Source: Roseovarius tolerans | GTDB lineage: Bacteria > Pseudomonadota > Alphaproteobacteria > Rhodobacterales > Rhodobacteraceae | DNA: 64,000 nucleotides | Direction of reading: 5' to 3' | NCBI RefSeq assembly: GCF_900109855.1 | Contig: NZ_FOBO01000014.1 | Location: forward strand, 42,989-106,988 | Shown: in pieces, positions 8,946 to 19,945 of the stretch | Numbering within the stretch: position 1 is the stretch's first letter | Layout: the number at the start of each line of letters is the position of its first letter | Made by a program: the position numbers and the translations under genes | Notes under the pieces: model-generated | Told to the model about the DNA's origin: nothing | Databases searched by the model: none | Seen by the model: only the letters and a program-made list of their open reading frames with translations

Positions 8946-10027
8946 CACGCCACCTCCCGCCTAGCCAGTCGGATGCGGTAATTCGTCAGCACATCCACCG
9001 CCAGCAGGAAAAACAGCAGCATCCCTTGGAATAGCTGAATCGCAGCAGCGGGCAGCCCCATGTTGGATTGCGCGATCTCGCCGCCGATATAGGTCAGCGC
9101 CATCAAGAGCCCCGCCAGCAAAATGCCCAGGGGATGCAAGCGACCAAGAAACGCCACGATAATCGCCGTGAACCCGTAGCCCACGTTGAAATCAATGCTC
9201 ACCTGGCCCGCAGGGCCGGACACCTCGAACATCCCCGCAAGCCCCGCCAGCGCCCCGGCGGTGCCAAGACAGACCAGCACCAGCCGCGCCGGGCGCACCC
9301 CGGCGAAGCGTGCGGCGCGCGGCGCCTGCCCGGTCAGGCGGATGTGATAGCCCAGAGAATGACGCGTTAGCAGCACATAGGCAAAGATCACCGCGATAAA
9401 CGCCGCCACCACGCCCCAATGCATGCCGGTCCCGGTGATCAGTTCGGCGTTATGCGCGCTCTCGTATTGCCGCAGGTTGCGCGACCCGGGAAACCCCATC
9501 CCCTCGGGGTTCTTCATCGGCCCGAGCGCCATGGCCGCCAGCAACTGCTCCGCCACATAGACCAGCATCAGCGATACCAGAATCTCGTTGGTGCCGAACC
9601 GCAGCTTCAACACCGCCGGGATCATCGCCCAAGCCCAACCACCAAGCGCCCCGGCCAGCACCATCAGCGGAAAGATCAGCACGCTCTCGGTGGGGTAAAA
9701 CGCAAGCCCCACCCCCGCGCCGGTCAGCGCACCGACGATATACTGCCCCTCGGCCCCGATATTCCAGATCCCCGCCCGAAACCCGAGGCTGAGGCCGATG
9801 GCAATGAGAATGAGCGGCGCGCCCTTGATCAAAAGCTGCGGGCGGTAATAAAACGCGAACTCACCGAATAGCGGCTGCCAGAAGATCGTGGCGATCGCCT
9901 CGACCGGGTCCTTGCCAAGTGCCGCAAAAAGCGCGCCACCCGCCAACATGGTGATCACCACCGCCAGAAGCGGCGTCACCCATGTCCAGAGCCGCGAGGG
10001 CTGCGGGCGCTTTTCGAGCTTCAGCAT
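8945..10027 (-). CDS. ABC transporter permease (BMP/nucleoside type), subunit 1
   Basis: A 360-residue permease, the longer partner of the pair. It opens with a short cytoplasmic segment, then about eight to ten membrane helices. It contains the G-I-W-N-I-G-A-E-G-Q-Y motif equivalent to N-L-G-V-E-G in the partner, and the coupling helix R-L-T-G-Q-A-P-R-A-A-R-F-A-G. It is separated from the upstream ATPase gene by 48 bp that hold half of the palindromic repeat also found inside xdhA and xdhB. The role is import of a purine-type compound across the inner membrane. Confidence 0.9.
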   Translation of the reverse strand: MLKLEKRPQPSRLWTWVTPLLAVVITMLAGGALFAALGKDPVEAIATIFWQPLFGEFAFYYRPQLLIKGAPLILIAIGLSLGFRAGIWNIGAEGQYIVGALTGAGVGLAFYPTESVLIFPLMVLAGALGGWAWAMIPAVLKLRFGTNEILVSLMLVYVAEQLLAAMALGPMKNPEGMGFPGSRNLRQYESAHNAELITGTGMHWGVVAAFIAVIFAYVLLTRHSLGYHIRLTGQAPRAARFAGVRPARLVLVCLGTAGALAGLAGMFEVSGPAGQVSIDFNVGYGFTAIIVAFLGRLHPLGILLAGLLMALTYIGGEIAQSNMGLPAAAIQLFQGMLLFFLLAVDVLTNYRIRLARREVA

Positions 10028-10037
10028 CCCGCGCCCC

Positions 10038-10063
10038 CGGGTTTCTTTATGGCAGAAATACTC
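10038..10063 (+). repeat. half copy of the xdh-operon palindromic repeat
   Basis: Between the ATPase and permease genes lies a GTTTCTT-xx-GGC-x-GAAATA-CTC block (10041-10063) preceded by a C/G-rich tail. It matches the A/T-rich arm of the longer elements at 13658-13722 and 15717-15783 (22 of 23 bases against the latter, read on its opposite strand). The G-rich arms are missing or reduced here. Confidence 0.7.
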
Positions 10064-10075
10064 AAATCCGACGGC

Positions 10076-11593
10076 TCAGACATGCGCCACCTCCATGCCA
10101 TGCGCGCCGCCCATCATCAGGCCGATCTCCTCGACGCTCAGACCCTGCGCAGGCCGGATCTCCGACAGCCGCCCCTCGTTGAGCGCTCCGAACCGGTCGG
10201 AGATTTCCATCAACTCATCCAGATCCTGACTGATGCAGAGGATCGCCGCCCCATTTGCCGCCAGATCGAGCAGCGCCTGCCGGATCGCGGCGGCGGCGGC
10301 GGCATCCACACCCCATGTCGGCTGGTTGACCACCAGCACGCGTGGCCGTTGCAGCACCTCGCGCCCGATCACGAATTTCTGCAGGTTGCCGCCCGACAGC
10401 GCCCGCGCCGCGACATCCGGCCCCGGTGTGCGCACGTCAAACCGCTCGATGATGGCACGCGCAAACGCCCGCGCCGCAGTCCAGCGGATAAACCCGCGCG
10501 CGGTCAGCCCCTCGCGCTGCGCACCCGTCAGAAACGCGTTTTCCGTCAGGCTCATATCCGGGGCGGCGGCATGGCCCAGCCGTTCCTCGGGCGCGGCCAG
10601 CAGGCCCAATTCGCGCCGCGCGGTCGGACCTAGCCATCCGATGGGTGTGCCATTGAGCCGGATCGCCCCGGCGTCGCTCGGCAATTCCCCCGACAGCGCC
10701 GCCAACAACTCGTCCTGCCCGTTCCCCGCCACCCCGCCAAGGCCCAATATCTCGCCTGCCTGCACGCTCAGGTGAATATCCTTGAGCGCGGTGCCGAAGG
10801 CCGAGGGCGAGGCCACCGACAGCCCGGTGATCTCGAGCGCAACTTCGCCCGGCGCGCGGGACGCGCGTTCCGGCGCGGCAAAGCTCGACCCGACCATCAT
10901 CTCCGCCATTTCGCGTGCCGAGGTTTCGCGCGGCAGACAGGTGCCCACATTCTGCCCCTGCCGCAGGATCGTCGCCTGATCGCACAGGCTGCGGATCTCC
11001 TCCAACTTGTGCGAGATATAGAGGATCGCCACCCCTTCGGCGCTCAGCTTGCGCAGGGTTTGAAACAGGATCTCCACCTCCTGCGGGGTCAGCACGCTCG
11101 TCGGCTCGTCCATGATCAACAGGCGCGGGTCCTGCAACAGGCAGCGGATGATCTCGACCCGCTGCCGCTCGCCCGCCGACAGATCGCCGACAATGCGTCC
11201 CGGATCGAGCGGCAGGCCATAGGTCTCCGAGACATCCTTGATCCGCGTGGCAAGGTCGCGCAGGCGCGGCGGCTCTTCCATGCCCAGCGCCACGTTCTCG
11301 GCCACGCTCATCGCCTCGAAGAGCGAGAAATGCTGAAATACCATCGCCACGCCCGCCTTGCGCGCCGCATGCGGATCGGGCGGGGCGTAGGGCGCGCCAT
11401 GCAGGGCCATCGCGCCGCTATCGGGCTTCACCAACCCATAGATCATCTTGACCAGCGTCGATTTGCCCGCGCCGTTCTCACCCAACAGCGCATGCACCTC
11501 GCCCTCCATGATATCGAAGGACACGGCGTCATTGGCGACGACACCGGGATAGGCCTTGGTCAGGCCCGAAATACTGAGCAGCGGCGTCGTCAC
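10076..11593 (-). CDS. double-domain ABC transporter ATPase (BMP/nucleoside type)
   Basis: A 505-residue fusion of two nucleotide-binding domains. Domain one (about 1-245) has Walker A G-E-N-G-A-G-K-S-T at 38-46, Q-loop F-Q-H-F, signature L-S-A-G-E-R-Q and Walker B L-L-I-M-D-E-P-T-S. Domain two (about 255-500) is degenerate: the P-loop reads G-V-A-G-N-G-Q-D-E without Lys-Ser/Thr, and the Walker B glutamate is replaced in V-V-N-Q-P-T-W-G-V-D. As in many importers of this class, one site probably hydrolyses ATP poorly. It starts four bases inside the end of xdhC, tying purine oxidation to transport. Confidence 0.92.
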   Translation of the reverse strand: MTTPLLSISGLTKAYPGVVANDAVSFDIMEGEVHALLGENGAGKSTLVKMIYGLVKPDSGAMALHGAPYAPPDPHAARKAGVAMVFQHFSLFEAMSVAENVALGMEEPPRLRDLATRIKDVSETYGLPLDPGRIVGDLSAGERQRVEIIRCLLQDPRLLIMDEPTSVLTPQEVEILFQTLRKLSAEGVAILYISHKLEEIRSLCDQATILRQGQNVGTCLPRETSAREMAEMMVGSSFAAPERASRAPGEVALEITGLSVASPSAFGTALKDIHLSVQAGEILGLGGVAGNGQDELLAALSGELPSDAGAIRLNGTPIGWLGPTARRELGLLAAPEERLGHAAAPDMSLTENAFLTGAQREGLTARGFIRWTAARAFARAIIERFDVRTPGPDVAARALSGGNLQKFVIGREVLQRPRVLVVNQPTWGVDAAAAAAIRQALLDLAANGAAILCISQDLDELMEISDRFGALNEGRLSEIRPAQGLSVEEIGLMMGGAHGMEVAHV

Positions 11594-12534
11594 GCGGTTG
11601 TCCCCTGATGGCGGGCGGCAGATACTTGTCGCCTCTTCAGTAACGCAGTGGCGGTGCCGACGGCAATGGCCTGAGGGTGTTTGCCAAGGCTTGGCTCACC
11701 GATCGGGCAGTCGATGCGCGCGATTTCGGCAGGCGCATGGCCAAGGGCCACCAGACGCTTGCGGAACCGCGCCCATTTGGTGGCCGATCCGATCAGCCCA
11801 CAACCCGTGAACCCATGCTGCAAAAGGGCATGACAAAGCGCCAGGTCAAGCGCGTGCGAATAGGTGACGATCAGATGACGCGCGTCGCGCGGGGCATGCG
11901 CGACAAGCGCGGGCAGGTTGGGCGCGGGCCAGACCGTGACGCCCTCCGGCACCACAGCAGGAAACCGCGCCGCGCCGGTATCGGCCCAGGTGACGCGAAA
12001 ATCGGGCAGCGGGCCGAGTGTGGCGGCAAGCGCGCGCCCGACATGCCCCGCCCCCCAGATCCAGAGCGGGGCTGCGCGCGGGCGCACCGGCTCGACCATC
12101 CAGCCCTCGATCAGTTGCGGCGCGGGCAACTCGCCCCGGTCCCGCGCCCGCGCCAGCCTGCGCCGCACCGCGAGCGGGGTGTCATCGCCGCCCGTGACGG
12201 GGCGTGCAATCACGTCGCGCCCCTCCAATGTGGCAAGCCGCGCAGCATCATAAACCTCGCTCACCACCTCCACCACACCGCCGCAGCATTGCCCCATATC
12301 AGGGCCCAGCGCATGGCGGCTCAGGCAGGTGGGTACGACTTGCGCCCGCGCCGCACGCGCCAATTCATATTCCAGCGCCCCGCCGCCGACGGTGCCGGAT
12401 TGGCCTGCGTCCCAGACCAGCATCGCCGCCCCCACCTCGCGCGGGGCAGAGCCATGAGTCGCTGCGATCACCACACGGGTTACCCGGCCATGCCGCAAGA
12501 CCGCCGCGCGCACGGCATCGAGATCAAAGCTCAT
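11590..12534 (-). CDS. xdhC: xanthine dehydrogenase accessory protein XdhC
   Basis: A 314-residue chaperone that binds molybdenum cofactor, helps convert it to the sulfurated form and delivers it to XdhB. The family pattern is visible: A-T-H-G-S-A-P-R-E-V-G-A-A-M near residues 24-37, G-G-G-A-L-E-Y-E near 51, a Cys-containing M-G-Q-C-C-G-G near 80, and a C-terminal Rossmann-like region with W-G-A-G-H-V-G-R-A and G-L-I-G-S-A-T-K. It overlaps xdhB and the ATPase gene by four bases each (ATGA), so it sits in the middle of a fully coupled operon. Confidence 0.93.
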   Translation of the reverse strand: MSFDLDAVRAAVLRHGRVTRVVIAATHGSAPREVGAAMLVWDAGQSGTVGGGALEYELARAARAQVVPTCLSRHALGPDMGQCCGGVVEVVSEVYDAARLATLEGRDVIARPVTGGDDTPLAVRRRLARARDRGELPAPQLIEGWMVEPVRPRAAPLWIWGAGHVGRALAATLGPLPDFRVTWADTGAARFPAVVPEGVTVWPAPNLPALVAHAPRDARHLIVTYSHALDLALCHALLQHGFTGCGLIGSATKWARFRKRLVALGHAPAEIARIDCPIGEPSLGKHPQAIAVGTATALLKRRQVSAARHQGTTA

Positions 12535-14867
12535 GCGCGCATCCTCTCCACCGCTCGCAAGACCCGCTCCGGCGTCGCAGGCGCGTCGAGCGCCGGATAG
12601 CCCGTGCCACAGGACGCCACCGCATCCGACAGCGCCAGCAAGGCCGAGATGCCCAGCATCAAGGGCGGCTCGCCCACGGCCTTGGAGCGATAGATCGTCT
12701 CCTCGCGGTTCTGCCCGTCCCAGAGGGTCACATTGAACACCTCCGGCCGATCCGAAAAGGCCGGGATCTTGTAGGTCGACGGCGCATGCGTGCGCAGCCG
12801 CCCGGCCTTATCCCAGACCAGTTCCTCCACCGTCAGCCAGCCCGCGCCCTGCACATATCCGCCTTCGATCTGCCCGATATCGAGCGCGGGGTTCAGCGAG
12901 GTGCCGCAATCGTGCAGGATGTCCGCGCGCAGGATGCGGTTCTCGCCCGTCAGCGTGTCGAGCACCACCTCAGTCACCGCCGCGCCATAGGCGAAATAAT
13001 AGAACGGTCGGCCCTGCCCCCTGATCCGGTCCCAGGCCAGCTTGGGCGTCTTGTAGAACCCAGTCGAGGACAGGCTGATGCGATGCTCGTAACACAGCTG
13101 CGCGGCCTGCGCGAAACTCAACTCATGTGCGCCAACACGCACCGTGCCGCCGTCGAATGTCACGGCCTCGGGCACCTCCTGATGATAGCGCGCAAGAAAC
13201 TCCGCCATTCGCTCTCGTATAGTGTCACAAGCGACCTGCACCGCCATGCCGTTCAGGTCACTGCCCGAACTCGCCGCCGTGGCCGAGGTATTGGGCACCT
13301 TGCCGGTATCGGTGGCGGTGATCCTGACCGCCTCCAGCGGCAGGCCGAACCGCGCGGCCGCCACCTGCGCCACCTTCTGGAACAGACCCTGCCCCATCTC
13401 GGTGCCACCGTGATTGAGCTGCACCGAGCCGTCCTGATAGACATGCACCAGTGCGCCTGCCTGATTGAGATGGCTGAGCGTGAAGGAAATCCCGAACTTC
13501 ACCGGGCTGAGCGCGATCCCCTTCCGGAGCACCGGGTTACGCGCGTTCCACTCCGCCACCGCCGCGCGCCGGGCGTGATAGTCGGATGTCTCGGCCAGCG
13601 CGTCGGTCATCTCGTGCAGGATGAAATCCTCCACTTCCTGCCCATAGGGCGTGTGCTGTTTCTTCTGGCCGGAAATATCCTCGGGGGGGCGCGCAGCGCG
13701 GGGGGTAGACAGCCCCCCTCCATCCGCTGCCGTATAGTAATTCCGCCGCCGCACCGCGAGCGGATCAAGCCCCAGCTCATGCGCCACATGGTCCATCACC
13801 CGCTCGATCCCCAGCATCCCCTGCGGCCCGCCGAACCCGCGAAAGGCCGTGGCCGAGGCGGTATTGGTGCGCAACCGGTGGCTCTCGATCCGGGCAGCAG
13901 GCAGGTGATAGGCATTGTCGGCATGCAGCATGGCGCGGTCGGCCACCGGCAGCGACAGGTCCTGGCTCCAGCCGCAACGCGCGTACTGCACGAACTCCAC
14001 CCCCGTGAGCCGCCCTTCGCCGTCAAATCCGGCGCGATAGGTGATGCGGAACTCGTGCCGCTTGCCAGTGATCACCATGTCGTCGTCGCGGTCATAGCGC
14101 ATCTTGCAGGGCCGCCCTGTCGCCATCGCCGCGACGGCACAGGCCACGGCGAGCGCATTGGCCTGGCTTTCCTTGCCGCCGAACCCGCCGCCCATGCGCC
14201 GCGTCTCGACCCGCACGCCATGCATGGGCCGCCCGATGGCATCGGCCACCTTGTGCTGCACCTCCGATGGATGTTGGGTCGAGGCATGCACCACCATGTC
14301 GCCGCCTTCCTGCGGCAGGGCGAGGGCGGCCTGGCCTTCGAGATAAAAATGCTCCTGCCCGCCCATCTCGATGACCCCGTCGACCCGATGCGGCGCAGTG
14401 GCGATGGCGGCTGCGGCATCGCCACTTTGATAGACGCGCGGCCCCTCCTCAAAACGGCGGCCGGCGGCGAGGGCGTCGTCGATGCTGAGGATCGGCGTAG
14501 CCTCATCATAGGCAACCTCCGCCTGCCGCGCCGCGCGGCGCGCGGCAAGGTGGCTCTCGGCGATGACCAGAAACAGCGGCTGGCCGTGATACTGCACCGC
14601 GCCGGTGCAAAGCAGCGGCTCGTCATGCGCCGAGGGCGAGCAATCGGCACCGTGCGGCAGATCATCGGCCGTCAGCACCGCCACCACACCGGCGCTCTCA
14701 CGCACGCGCGCCAGATCCATCCCAGTCACCCGCCCGCATGCAATCGCGCTCAGGCCAAAGGCCAGATGCAGCGTGCCGCGCGGGGTGGGGATATCGTCGA
14801 CATAGCGCGCAGCGCCCGTCACATGCAGGCGAGCGGCGTCATGGGGCAGCGGTTTGGCGATGCTCAC
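12531..14867 (-). CDS. xdhB: xanthine dehydrogenase molybdenum-binding subunit XdhB, with a repeat-encoded insert
   Basis: The 778-residue large subunit oxidises hypoxanthine to xanthine and urate at a molybdenum centre. Typical segments are [10 protein letters not shown] near the N-terminus, [11 protein letters not shown] for cofactor binding, F-R-G-F-G-G-P-Q-G, and V-G-E-P-P-L-M-L-G near the end carrying the catalytic glutamate. The GTG at 14867 overlaps xdhA by four bases; an in-frame ATG at 14936 lies inside xdhA and is less likely. Residues about 382-404 ([13 protein letters not shown]) are encoded by a palindromic repeat, inserted just before the conserved T-P-Y-G-Q-E-V-E-D. The frame is intact, so the enzyme is probably functional. 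Confidence 0.93.
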   Translation of the reverse strand: MSIAKPLPHDAARLHVTGAARYVDDIPTPRGTLHLAFGLSAIACGRVTGMDLARVRESAGVVAVLTADDLPHGADCSPSAHDEPLLCTGAVQYHGQPLFLVIAESHLAARRAARQAEVAYDEATPILSIDDALAAGRRFEEGPRVYQSGDAAAAIATAPHRVDGVIEMGGQEHFYLEGQAALALPQEGGDMVVHASTQHPSEVQHKVADAIGRPMHGVRVETRRMGGGFGGKESQANALAVACAVAAMATGRPCKMRYDRDDDMVITGKRHEFRITYRAGFDGEGRLTGVEFVQYARCGWSQDLSLPVADRAMLHADNAYHLPAARIESHRLRTNTASATAFRGFGGPQGMLGIERVMDHVAHELGLDPLAVRRRNYYTAADGGGLSTPRAARPPEDISGQKKQHTPYGQEVEDFILHEMTDALAETSDYHARRAAVAEWNARNPVLRKGIALSPVKFGISFTLSHLNQAGALVHVYQDGSVQLNHGGTEMGQGLFQKVAQVAAARFGLPLEAVRITATDTGKVPNTSATAASSGSDLNGMAVQVACDTIRERMAEFLARYHQEVPEAVTFDGGTVRVGAHELSFAQAAQLCYEHRISLSSTGFYKTPKLAWDRIRGQGRPFYYFAYGAAVTEVVLDTLTGENRILRADILHDCGTSLNPALDIGQIEGGYVQGAGWLTVEELVWDKAGRLRTHAPSTYKIPAFSDRPEVFNVTLWDGQNREETIYRSKAVGEPPLMLGISALLALSDAVASCGTGYPALDAPATPERVLRAVERMRA
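13658..13722 (+). repeat. palindromic repeat translated within xdhB
   Basis: An A/T-rich arm (13658-13682) is followed by a run of seven G, a short G/C core with C-G-C-G-C-A-G-C-G-C-G, another G run, TAGACAG and a run of six C. The same order is found, on the opposite strand, at 15717-15783 inside xdhA. It begins and ends in frame with no stop on the coding strand. Confidence 0.8.
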
Positions 14868-16270
14868 GGCTGCACCTCCAGCACCGATATGGGTGCGCCT
14901 TGATCCTCGAAGAAATAGCGCCGCAACAGATTGCACGCGACGCTGAGGCGATACTCGGCAGAGGCGCGCATATCCGAAAGCGGTGCGAAATCCTCGGCCC
15001 AGGTCTCCTGCGCGGCGTCGATGGTCGCCTCGGTCCAGGGCTGACCCAATAGCGCTGCCTCGACATGGGCAGCGCGTTTTGGAATGCCCGCCATGCCGCC
15101 GAAACCGATGCGCGCGGCGCGCACATGGCCCTCCTCGACGGTGATGTTGAAACAGCCGAGAACCGCCGAGATGTCCTGATCGAACCGCTTGGAGACCTTG
15201 TAACAGCGCAGCCGGTCGAGCTGGCGCGGGACGCTGATCGCTTCGACGAATTCCCCCGGCGCGCGGTCCTGCTTGCCGTAGTCCAGAAAGAAATCCTCCA
15301 ACGGCATCGCGCGGCGGGTATCGCCGTGACGCAGATGCAGTGTCGCGCGCAGCGCGATCAGCGCGGGCGCGTTGTCGCCGATGGGCGAGCCATTGGCGAT
15401 ATTGCCCCCCAGCGTCGCCGCCGCGCGCACCTGTTCCGATCCATAACGCCGCAGCATCGCCGCATAGGACGGGTGATGCGGTGCGATCACCTCCATCAGC
15501 AGGGCGATGGTCAGCCCGGCACCGAGGCGAATCTCGGTGTCACTGATCTCGACCGCCTGCAGATCGGCACAACCGTTCAGGAAAATCGGCCTCTCCAGAT
15601 CGCGCAACTGCTTGGTCACCCAAAGCCCCACATCCGTCGCCCCGGCAATCAGCGTGGCCTGCGGATGAGCGGCAAAGAGCCGTGCCAGCTCATCCGTGGT
15701 TTTTGGGTGCCACGCCCGAGGGGGGCTGTCTGCCCCCCGCCCTTCGGGCTCCCCCGAGAGTATTTCTGCCAAAAAGAAACCGGGATCGTCTCGCATCCAA
15801 TCCGGCACCGGCGCATCCTCGGCGGCGCGGGCGGCGCGCAGGATGGGGGCGTAGCCGGTGCAGCGACAGAGATTGCCGGCGAGCGCGCGGTCGTGATCGG
15901 TCTCGCCATTGAGATGCGCGCAGGCCATGGAGGCGATGAACCCCGGCGTGCAAAAGCCGCATTGCGAGCCGTGGCACTCGATCATCGCCTGTTGCACCGG
16001 GTGCAGCGCGCCATCCGGCCCGCTGATGCCTTCGACGGTGCGCACCGCCTTGCCGTGTAGCTGCGGCAGCAAGAGGATGCAGGCGTTGAGCGGGCGCGCG
16101 CCGGTCTCGTCGCTGACGATCACCGTGCAGGCGCCGCAATCGCCTTCGTTGCAGCCCTCTTTGCTGCCGGTGAGGCCGCGCACCTCGCGCAGCCAGTCGA
16201 GCAGGGTCGTGGTCGGGGGAAGGCCCCCCGCATCCACGGTCTCTCCGTTCAGAAGAAACGTGAGGGTCAT
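14864..16270 (-). CDS. xdhA: xanthine dehydrogenase iron-sulfur/FAD subunit XdhA, with a repeat-encoded linker
   Basis: The 468-residue subunit carries electrons from the molybdenum site to NAD through two 2Fe-2S clusters and FAD. Cluster ligands are Cys40, 45, 48 and 64 (plant-type ferredoxin) and Cys104, 107, 135 and 137 (N-L-C-R-C-T-G-Y). The FAD domain follows, with T-L-I-A-G-A-T-D-V and [12 protein letters not shown]. Residues about 163-185, the linker between the iron-sulfur and FAD domains, are encoded by a palindromic repeat. ATG 16270 gives the normal N-terminal strand L-T-F-L-L-N-G-E. It is the first gene of a seven-gene purine operon and divergent from dnaE. Confidence 0.93.
   Translation of the reverse strand: MTLTFLLNGETVDAGGLPPTTTLLDWLREVRGLTGSKEGCNEGDCGACTVIVSDETGARPLNACILLLPQLHGKAVRTVEGISGPDGALHPVQQAMIECHGSQCGFCTPGFIASMACAHLNGETDHDRALAGNLCRCTGYAPILRAARAAEDAPVPDWMRDDPGFFLAEILSGEPEGRGADSPPRAWHPKTTDELARLFAAHPQATLIAGATDVGLWVTKQLRDLERPIFLNGCADLQAVEISDTEIRLGAGLTIALLMEVIAPHHPSYAAMLRRYGSEQVRAAATLGGNIANGSPIGDNAPALIALRATLHLRHGDTRRAMPLEDFFLDYGKQDRAPGEFVEAISVPRQLDRLRCYKVSKRFDQDISAVLGCFNITVEEGHVRAARIGFGGMAGIPKRAAHVEAALLGQPWTEATIDAAQETWAEDFAPLSDMRASAEYRLSVACNLLRRYFFEDQGAPISVLEVQP
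15717..15783 (-). repeat. palindromic repeat translated within xdhA
   Basis: The reverse complement aligns along its whole length with 13658-13722: A/T-rich arm, G run, G/C core, G run, CAGACAG, C run. It carries C-C-C-T-T-C-G-G-G as a tight inner hairpin loop. The half copy at 10038-10063 matches its A/T-rich arm almost perfectly. Confidence 0.8.
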
Positions 16271-16432
16271 GTCCGGTGCCTGCCGCCTTACCGAATACCT
16301 GCCCGTGATGTGCCTGACCTTCGATGCGGCGTAGAAGGCGGCGGGCGTGTCCTGTCGGTCTTCGATGAAAACGGTCGAACCGGCGTTTGGCAAGTCTTTT
16401 GTTTCGCGCGCGCCCTCAGTAAGGTTGCCCTC

Positions 16433-19400
16433 ATGAGCGCCAATCCCCGATTCATTCACCTGCGTGTCCACACCGAATATTCCCTTCTCGAAGGGGCGGT
16501 GCGGCTCAAGAAACTGCCCGGCCTGTGCGAGGCGGCGGGCATGCCCGCCGTGGCCGTTACCGACACCGGCAACATGTTCGCAGCCCTAGAGTTTTCCGTC
16601 TCTGCGCAGGCGGCGGGGGTGCAGCCGATCATGGGCTGTCAGGTCGACCTCGAATATGTCGCCACCAGCCCCGGAGAACGCATCAAGCCGCCCGCACCCG
16701 TGGTCCTGCTGGCCCAGAACGAGCGTGGCTACGAGAACCTGATGAAGCTCAATTCTTGCCTCTACCTGCGGGGCGACGGGCAATTGGCGCATGTCACGGT
16801 CGAGGAGCTGGAGCACCATGCCGAAGGCGTGATCTGCCTGACCGGCGGGCCCGACGGCCCAGTGGGGCGGCTCTTGCAGGGTGGGCAGCGCCCGGCAGCC
16901 GAGGCGTTGATGGGGCGGCTGGCAAAGGCGTTCGGCGACCGGCTTTATGTCGAATTGCAGCGCCATCCGGGCGAGAGCGGCGCGCCGGACCCCGAGCGGC
17001 TGACCGAGCGCGGCCTGATCGAGATGGCCTATGCGATGGACCTGCCGCTGGTGGCGACCAATGACGTCTATTTCGAGACCCCGGACATGTACGAGGCGCA
17101 TGATGCGCTCCTCTGCGTGGCCGACGGGGCCTATGTCGATCAGAGCGAGCCGCGCCGCCGCCTGACGCCGCAGCATTATTTCAAGTCGCAGGAAGAGATG
17201 GCGACGCTCTTCGCCGACCTGCCCGAGGCGCTGGAAAACACCGTCGAGATCGCCAAGCGCTGCGCCTTCGGATGCTACCGGCGCGACCCGATCCTGCCGC
17301 GTTTCGCCGATGACGAGATCGACGAATTGCGCCGCCAGGCACGCGGGGGGCTTGAGGCGCGGCTTGCCGTCATTCCCCATGCCGCCCCGGTCGAGGACTA
17401 TGAAAAACGGCTCGATTTCGAGCTTGGCATTATCGAGGGCATGGGCTTTCCCGGCTATTTCCTGATCGTCGCCGATTTCATCAAATGGGCCAAGGAGCAG
17501 GATATTCCGGTTGGGCCTGGGCGCGGATCGGGCGCGGGTTCGCTGGTGGCCTATGCGCTCACCATCACCGATCTTGACCCACTGCGCTACTCGCTCCTCT
17601 TCGAGCGGTTCCTCAACCCCGAGCGGGTGTCGATGCCCGACTTCGATATCGACTTCTGCATGGATCGCCGCGAGGAGGTGATCCAGTATGTGCAAGGAAA
17701 ATACGGTCGCGACCGCGTGGGGCAGATCATCACCTTCGGGGCCCTGCTCTCCAAGGCCGCGGTGCGCGATATCGGGCGGGTGCTGCAAATGCCCTATGGG
17801 CAGGTGGATCGCCTGTCCAAGATGATCCCCGTCGAGGGCGTCAAACCGGTCAGCATCTCACAGGCGCTGACGCAGGAAGAGCGGCTGCGCGAGGCCGCGA
17901 AATCAGAAGAGGTGGTGGACCGACTGCTGAATTACGGCATGAAGGTCGAGGGGCTGTTGCGCAACGCCTCCACCCATGCTGCAGGGGTGGTGATCGGCGA
18001 CCGGCCCTTGGATGAGCTGGTGCCGCTCTATCAGGATCCGCGCTCCGACATGCCCGCCACGCAGTTCAACATGAAATGGGTGGAACAGGCGGGTCTGGTC
18101 AAGTTCGACTTTCTCGGTCTGAAAACCCTGACCGTGATCCAGAACGCGATCGAGCAGATCCACAACGAGGGGCGCGACCTGCATATCGCCGCCGATGGCA
18201 GCACCATCTACGAGCCCTTCCCGGGGGCCGAGAACGATATCGGGCAGATCCCGCTCGACGACGAAAAGACCTACGAGCTTTATGCCCGCGCCCGCACCGT
18301 CGCCGTGTTTCAGGTGGAAAGTTCCGGCATGATGGACGCGCTCAAGCGGATGAAACCCACCTGCATCGAGGATATCGTGGCACTCGTCGCGCTCTACCGT
18401 CCCGGCCCGATGGAGAACATCCCGAAATATTGCGAGGTCAAGAACGGGCTGAGCGCGCGCGATAGCCTGCACCCCTCGGTCGATCACATCCTCGACGAGA
18501 CGCAGGGCATCATCGTCTACCAGGAACAGGTGATGCAGATCGCGCAGGAAATGGCGGGCTATTCGCTTGGCGGGGCCGACCTCTTGCGCCGCGCCATGGG
18601 CAAGAAAATCCAGGCCGCGATGGATGCCGAACGGCCCAAGTTCATTGCGGGCGCCAAGGACAACGGCGTCGACGATGCCAAGGCGCTCGAAGTCTGGAAC
18701 CTGCTTGATAAATTCGCCAATTACGGCTTCAACAAGTCCCACGCCGCCGCCTACGCGGTGGTCAGCTATCAGACGGCGTGGCTCAAGGCCAATCACCCGG
18801 TCGAATTCATGGCCGGGGTCATGAACTGCGATATCCACCTCACCGACAAGCTGGCGGTCTATTTCCAGGAGGTGAAGAAGGGGCTGCGCCTCGACTGGCT
18901 ACCACCATGCGTGAACCGGTCCGAGGCCACATTCATGGTGCGTCAGGGCGTGCTGCACTACGCGCTTGGCGCGCTCAAGAATGTCGGCGTCGAGGCGATG
19001 AAGCTGATCGTCGAGGGGCGCGGCGACAAACCCTTTGCCACGCTCTACGACATGTCGCGGCGGGTGGATTTGAAACGCATCGGCAAGCGGCCGCTGGAAA
19101 TGCTGGCACGCGCAGGCGGCTTCGACGAGTTGGACCGCAACCGCCGCCGGGTGTTCGAGAGCATCGAGGCGCTGATGAACTATTCCGCCGCGATCCACGA
19201 GCAGAAGAATTCGACGCAGGTTTCGCTCTTCGGCGACGCCGGTGAGGATCTGCCCGAACCGCGCCTTGTCCCGGTCGAGGATTGGCTGCCCGCCGAACGC
19301 CTGACCGAGGAATTCAAGGCCGTCGGCTTCTACCTCTCGGGCCATCCGCTCGACGATTACATGACCGTGCTCAAGCGGCAGGAGGTCAGGACGCTGGACG

Positions 19401-19933
19401 AGGTGACCGCCCGCGCCGAGCAGGGGCCGTTTCTGGCCAAGATGGCGGGCGTCGTCGCCGGGCGGCAGGAACGCAAGTCGGCGCGCGGCAACCGCTTTGC
19501 CTTTGCGCAACTCAGCGACACCACGGGCGGGTATGAGGTGACGATCTTTTCCGATGTGCTCGAGAAATCCCGCGATTTCCTGGAAACCGGCACGCAGGTC
19601 GTGATCAGCGCCGAGGCCACGATGGAGAGCGATCAACTCAAACTCCTCTGCCGCTCGGTGCAGCCCATCGACGGGATGGTCGCCGATGCCGGGGCGGTGG
19701 GCTTGCGGATTTTCGTCGATCAGCCTGGGGTGATCGGCTCGGTCGCGACGGTGCTGGAAGGGGCGGCAAAATCAGCCCGCGCCGGTGCCCCCGGACCGAT
19801 CCATTTCCGCCTGATGGGCGAGGGGTTGCCCGGCGAGGTCGAGATCGACAGCGGCGTGGAATACCCCGTCACCCCCCAGATTAAGGGCGCGATCAAGAGC
19901 CTGAGCGGCGTGGTGATGGTCGAGGAAATCTGA
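16433..19933 (+). CDS. dnaE: DNA polymerase III alpha subunit
   Basis: The replicative polymerase, 1166 residues. An N-terminal PHP domain opens [15 protein letters not shown]. The palm has the catalytic acidic cluster P-D-F-D-I-D-F with Asp403 and Asp405, and [11 protein letters not shown] just before it. The third acid is in [10 protein letters not shown]. Later come the tandem HhH region, the OB fold and a C-terminal domain. ATG 16433 gives the normal start close to the PHP domain; an in-frame codon at 16310 would overlap the xdh promoter region. The short S-L-F-G-D motif (about residue 930) is internal. It is a stand-alone gene followed by a palindromic repeat. Confidence 0.96.
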   Translation: MSANPRFIHLRVHTEYSLLEGAVRLKKLPGLCEAAGMPAVAVTDTGNMFAALEFSVSAQAAGVQPIMGCQVDLEYVATSPGERIKPPAPVVLLAQNERGYENLMKLNSCLYLRGDGQLAHVTVEELEHHAEGVICLTGGPDGPVGRLLQGGQRPAAEALMGRLAKAFGDRLYVELQRHPGESGAPDPERLTERGLIEMAYAMDLPLVATNDVYFETPDMYEAHDALLCVADGAYVDQSEPRRRLTPQHYFKSQEEMATLFADLPEALENTVEIAKRCAFGCYRRDPILPRFADDEIDELRRQARGGLEARLAVIPHAAPVEDYEKRLDFELGIIEGMGFPGYFLIVADFIKWAKEQDIPVGPGRGSGAGSLVAYALTITDLDPLRYSLLFERFLNPERVSMPDFDIDFCMDRREEVIQYVQGKYGRDRVGQIITFGALLSKAAVRDIGRVLQMPYGQVDRLSKMIPVEGVKPVSISQALTQEERLREAAKSEEVVDRLLNYGMKVEGLLRNASTHAAGVVIGDRPLDELVPLYQDPRSDMPATQFNMKWVEQAGLVKFDFLGLKTLTVIQNAIEQIHNEGRDLHIAADGSTIYEPFPGAENDIGQIPLDDEKTYELYARARTVAVFQVESSGMMDALKRMKPTCIEDIVALVALYRPGPMENIPKYCEVKNGLSARDSLHPSVDHILDETQGIIVYQEQVMQIAQEMAGYSLGGADLLRRAMGKKIQAAMDAERPKFIAGAKDNGVDDAKALEVWNLLDKFANYGFNKSHAAAYAVVSYQTAWLKANHPVEFMAGVMNCDIHLTDKLAVYFQEVKKGLRLDWLPPCVNRSEATFMVRQGVLHYALGALKNVGVEAMKLIVEGRGDKPFATLYDMSRRVDLKRIGKRPLEMLARAGGFDELDRNRRRVFESIEALMNYSAAIHEQKNSTQVSLFGDAGEDLPEPRLVPVEDWLPAERLTEEFKAVGFYLSGHPLDDYMTVLKRQEVRTLDEVTARAEQGPFLAKMAGVVAGRQERKSARGNRFAFAQLSDTTGGYEVTIFSDVLEKSRDFLETGTQVVISAEATMESDQLKLLCRSVQPIDGMVADAGAVGLRIFVDQPGVIGSVATVLEGAAKSARAGAPGPIHFRLMGEGLPGEVEIDSGVEYPVTPQIKGAIKSLSGVVMVEEI

Positions 19934-19945
19934 ACCCTGCCCAAC

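Noticed and set aside
12204..14903. Plus-strand open frame of 899 codons opposite xdhB
   Set aside because: Arg/His/Pro-rich composition without family motifs; it is the complement of a clear XdhB coding sequence in high-GC DNA.
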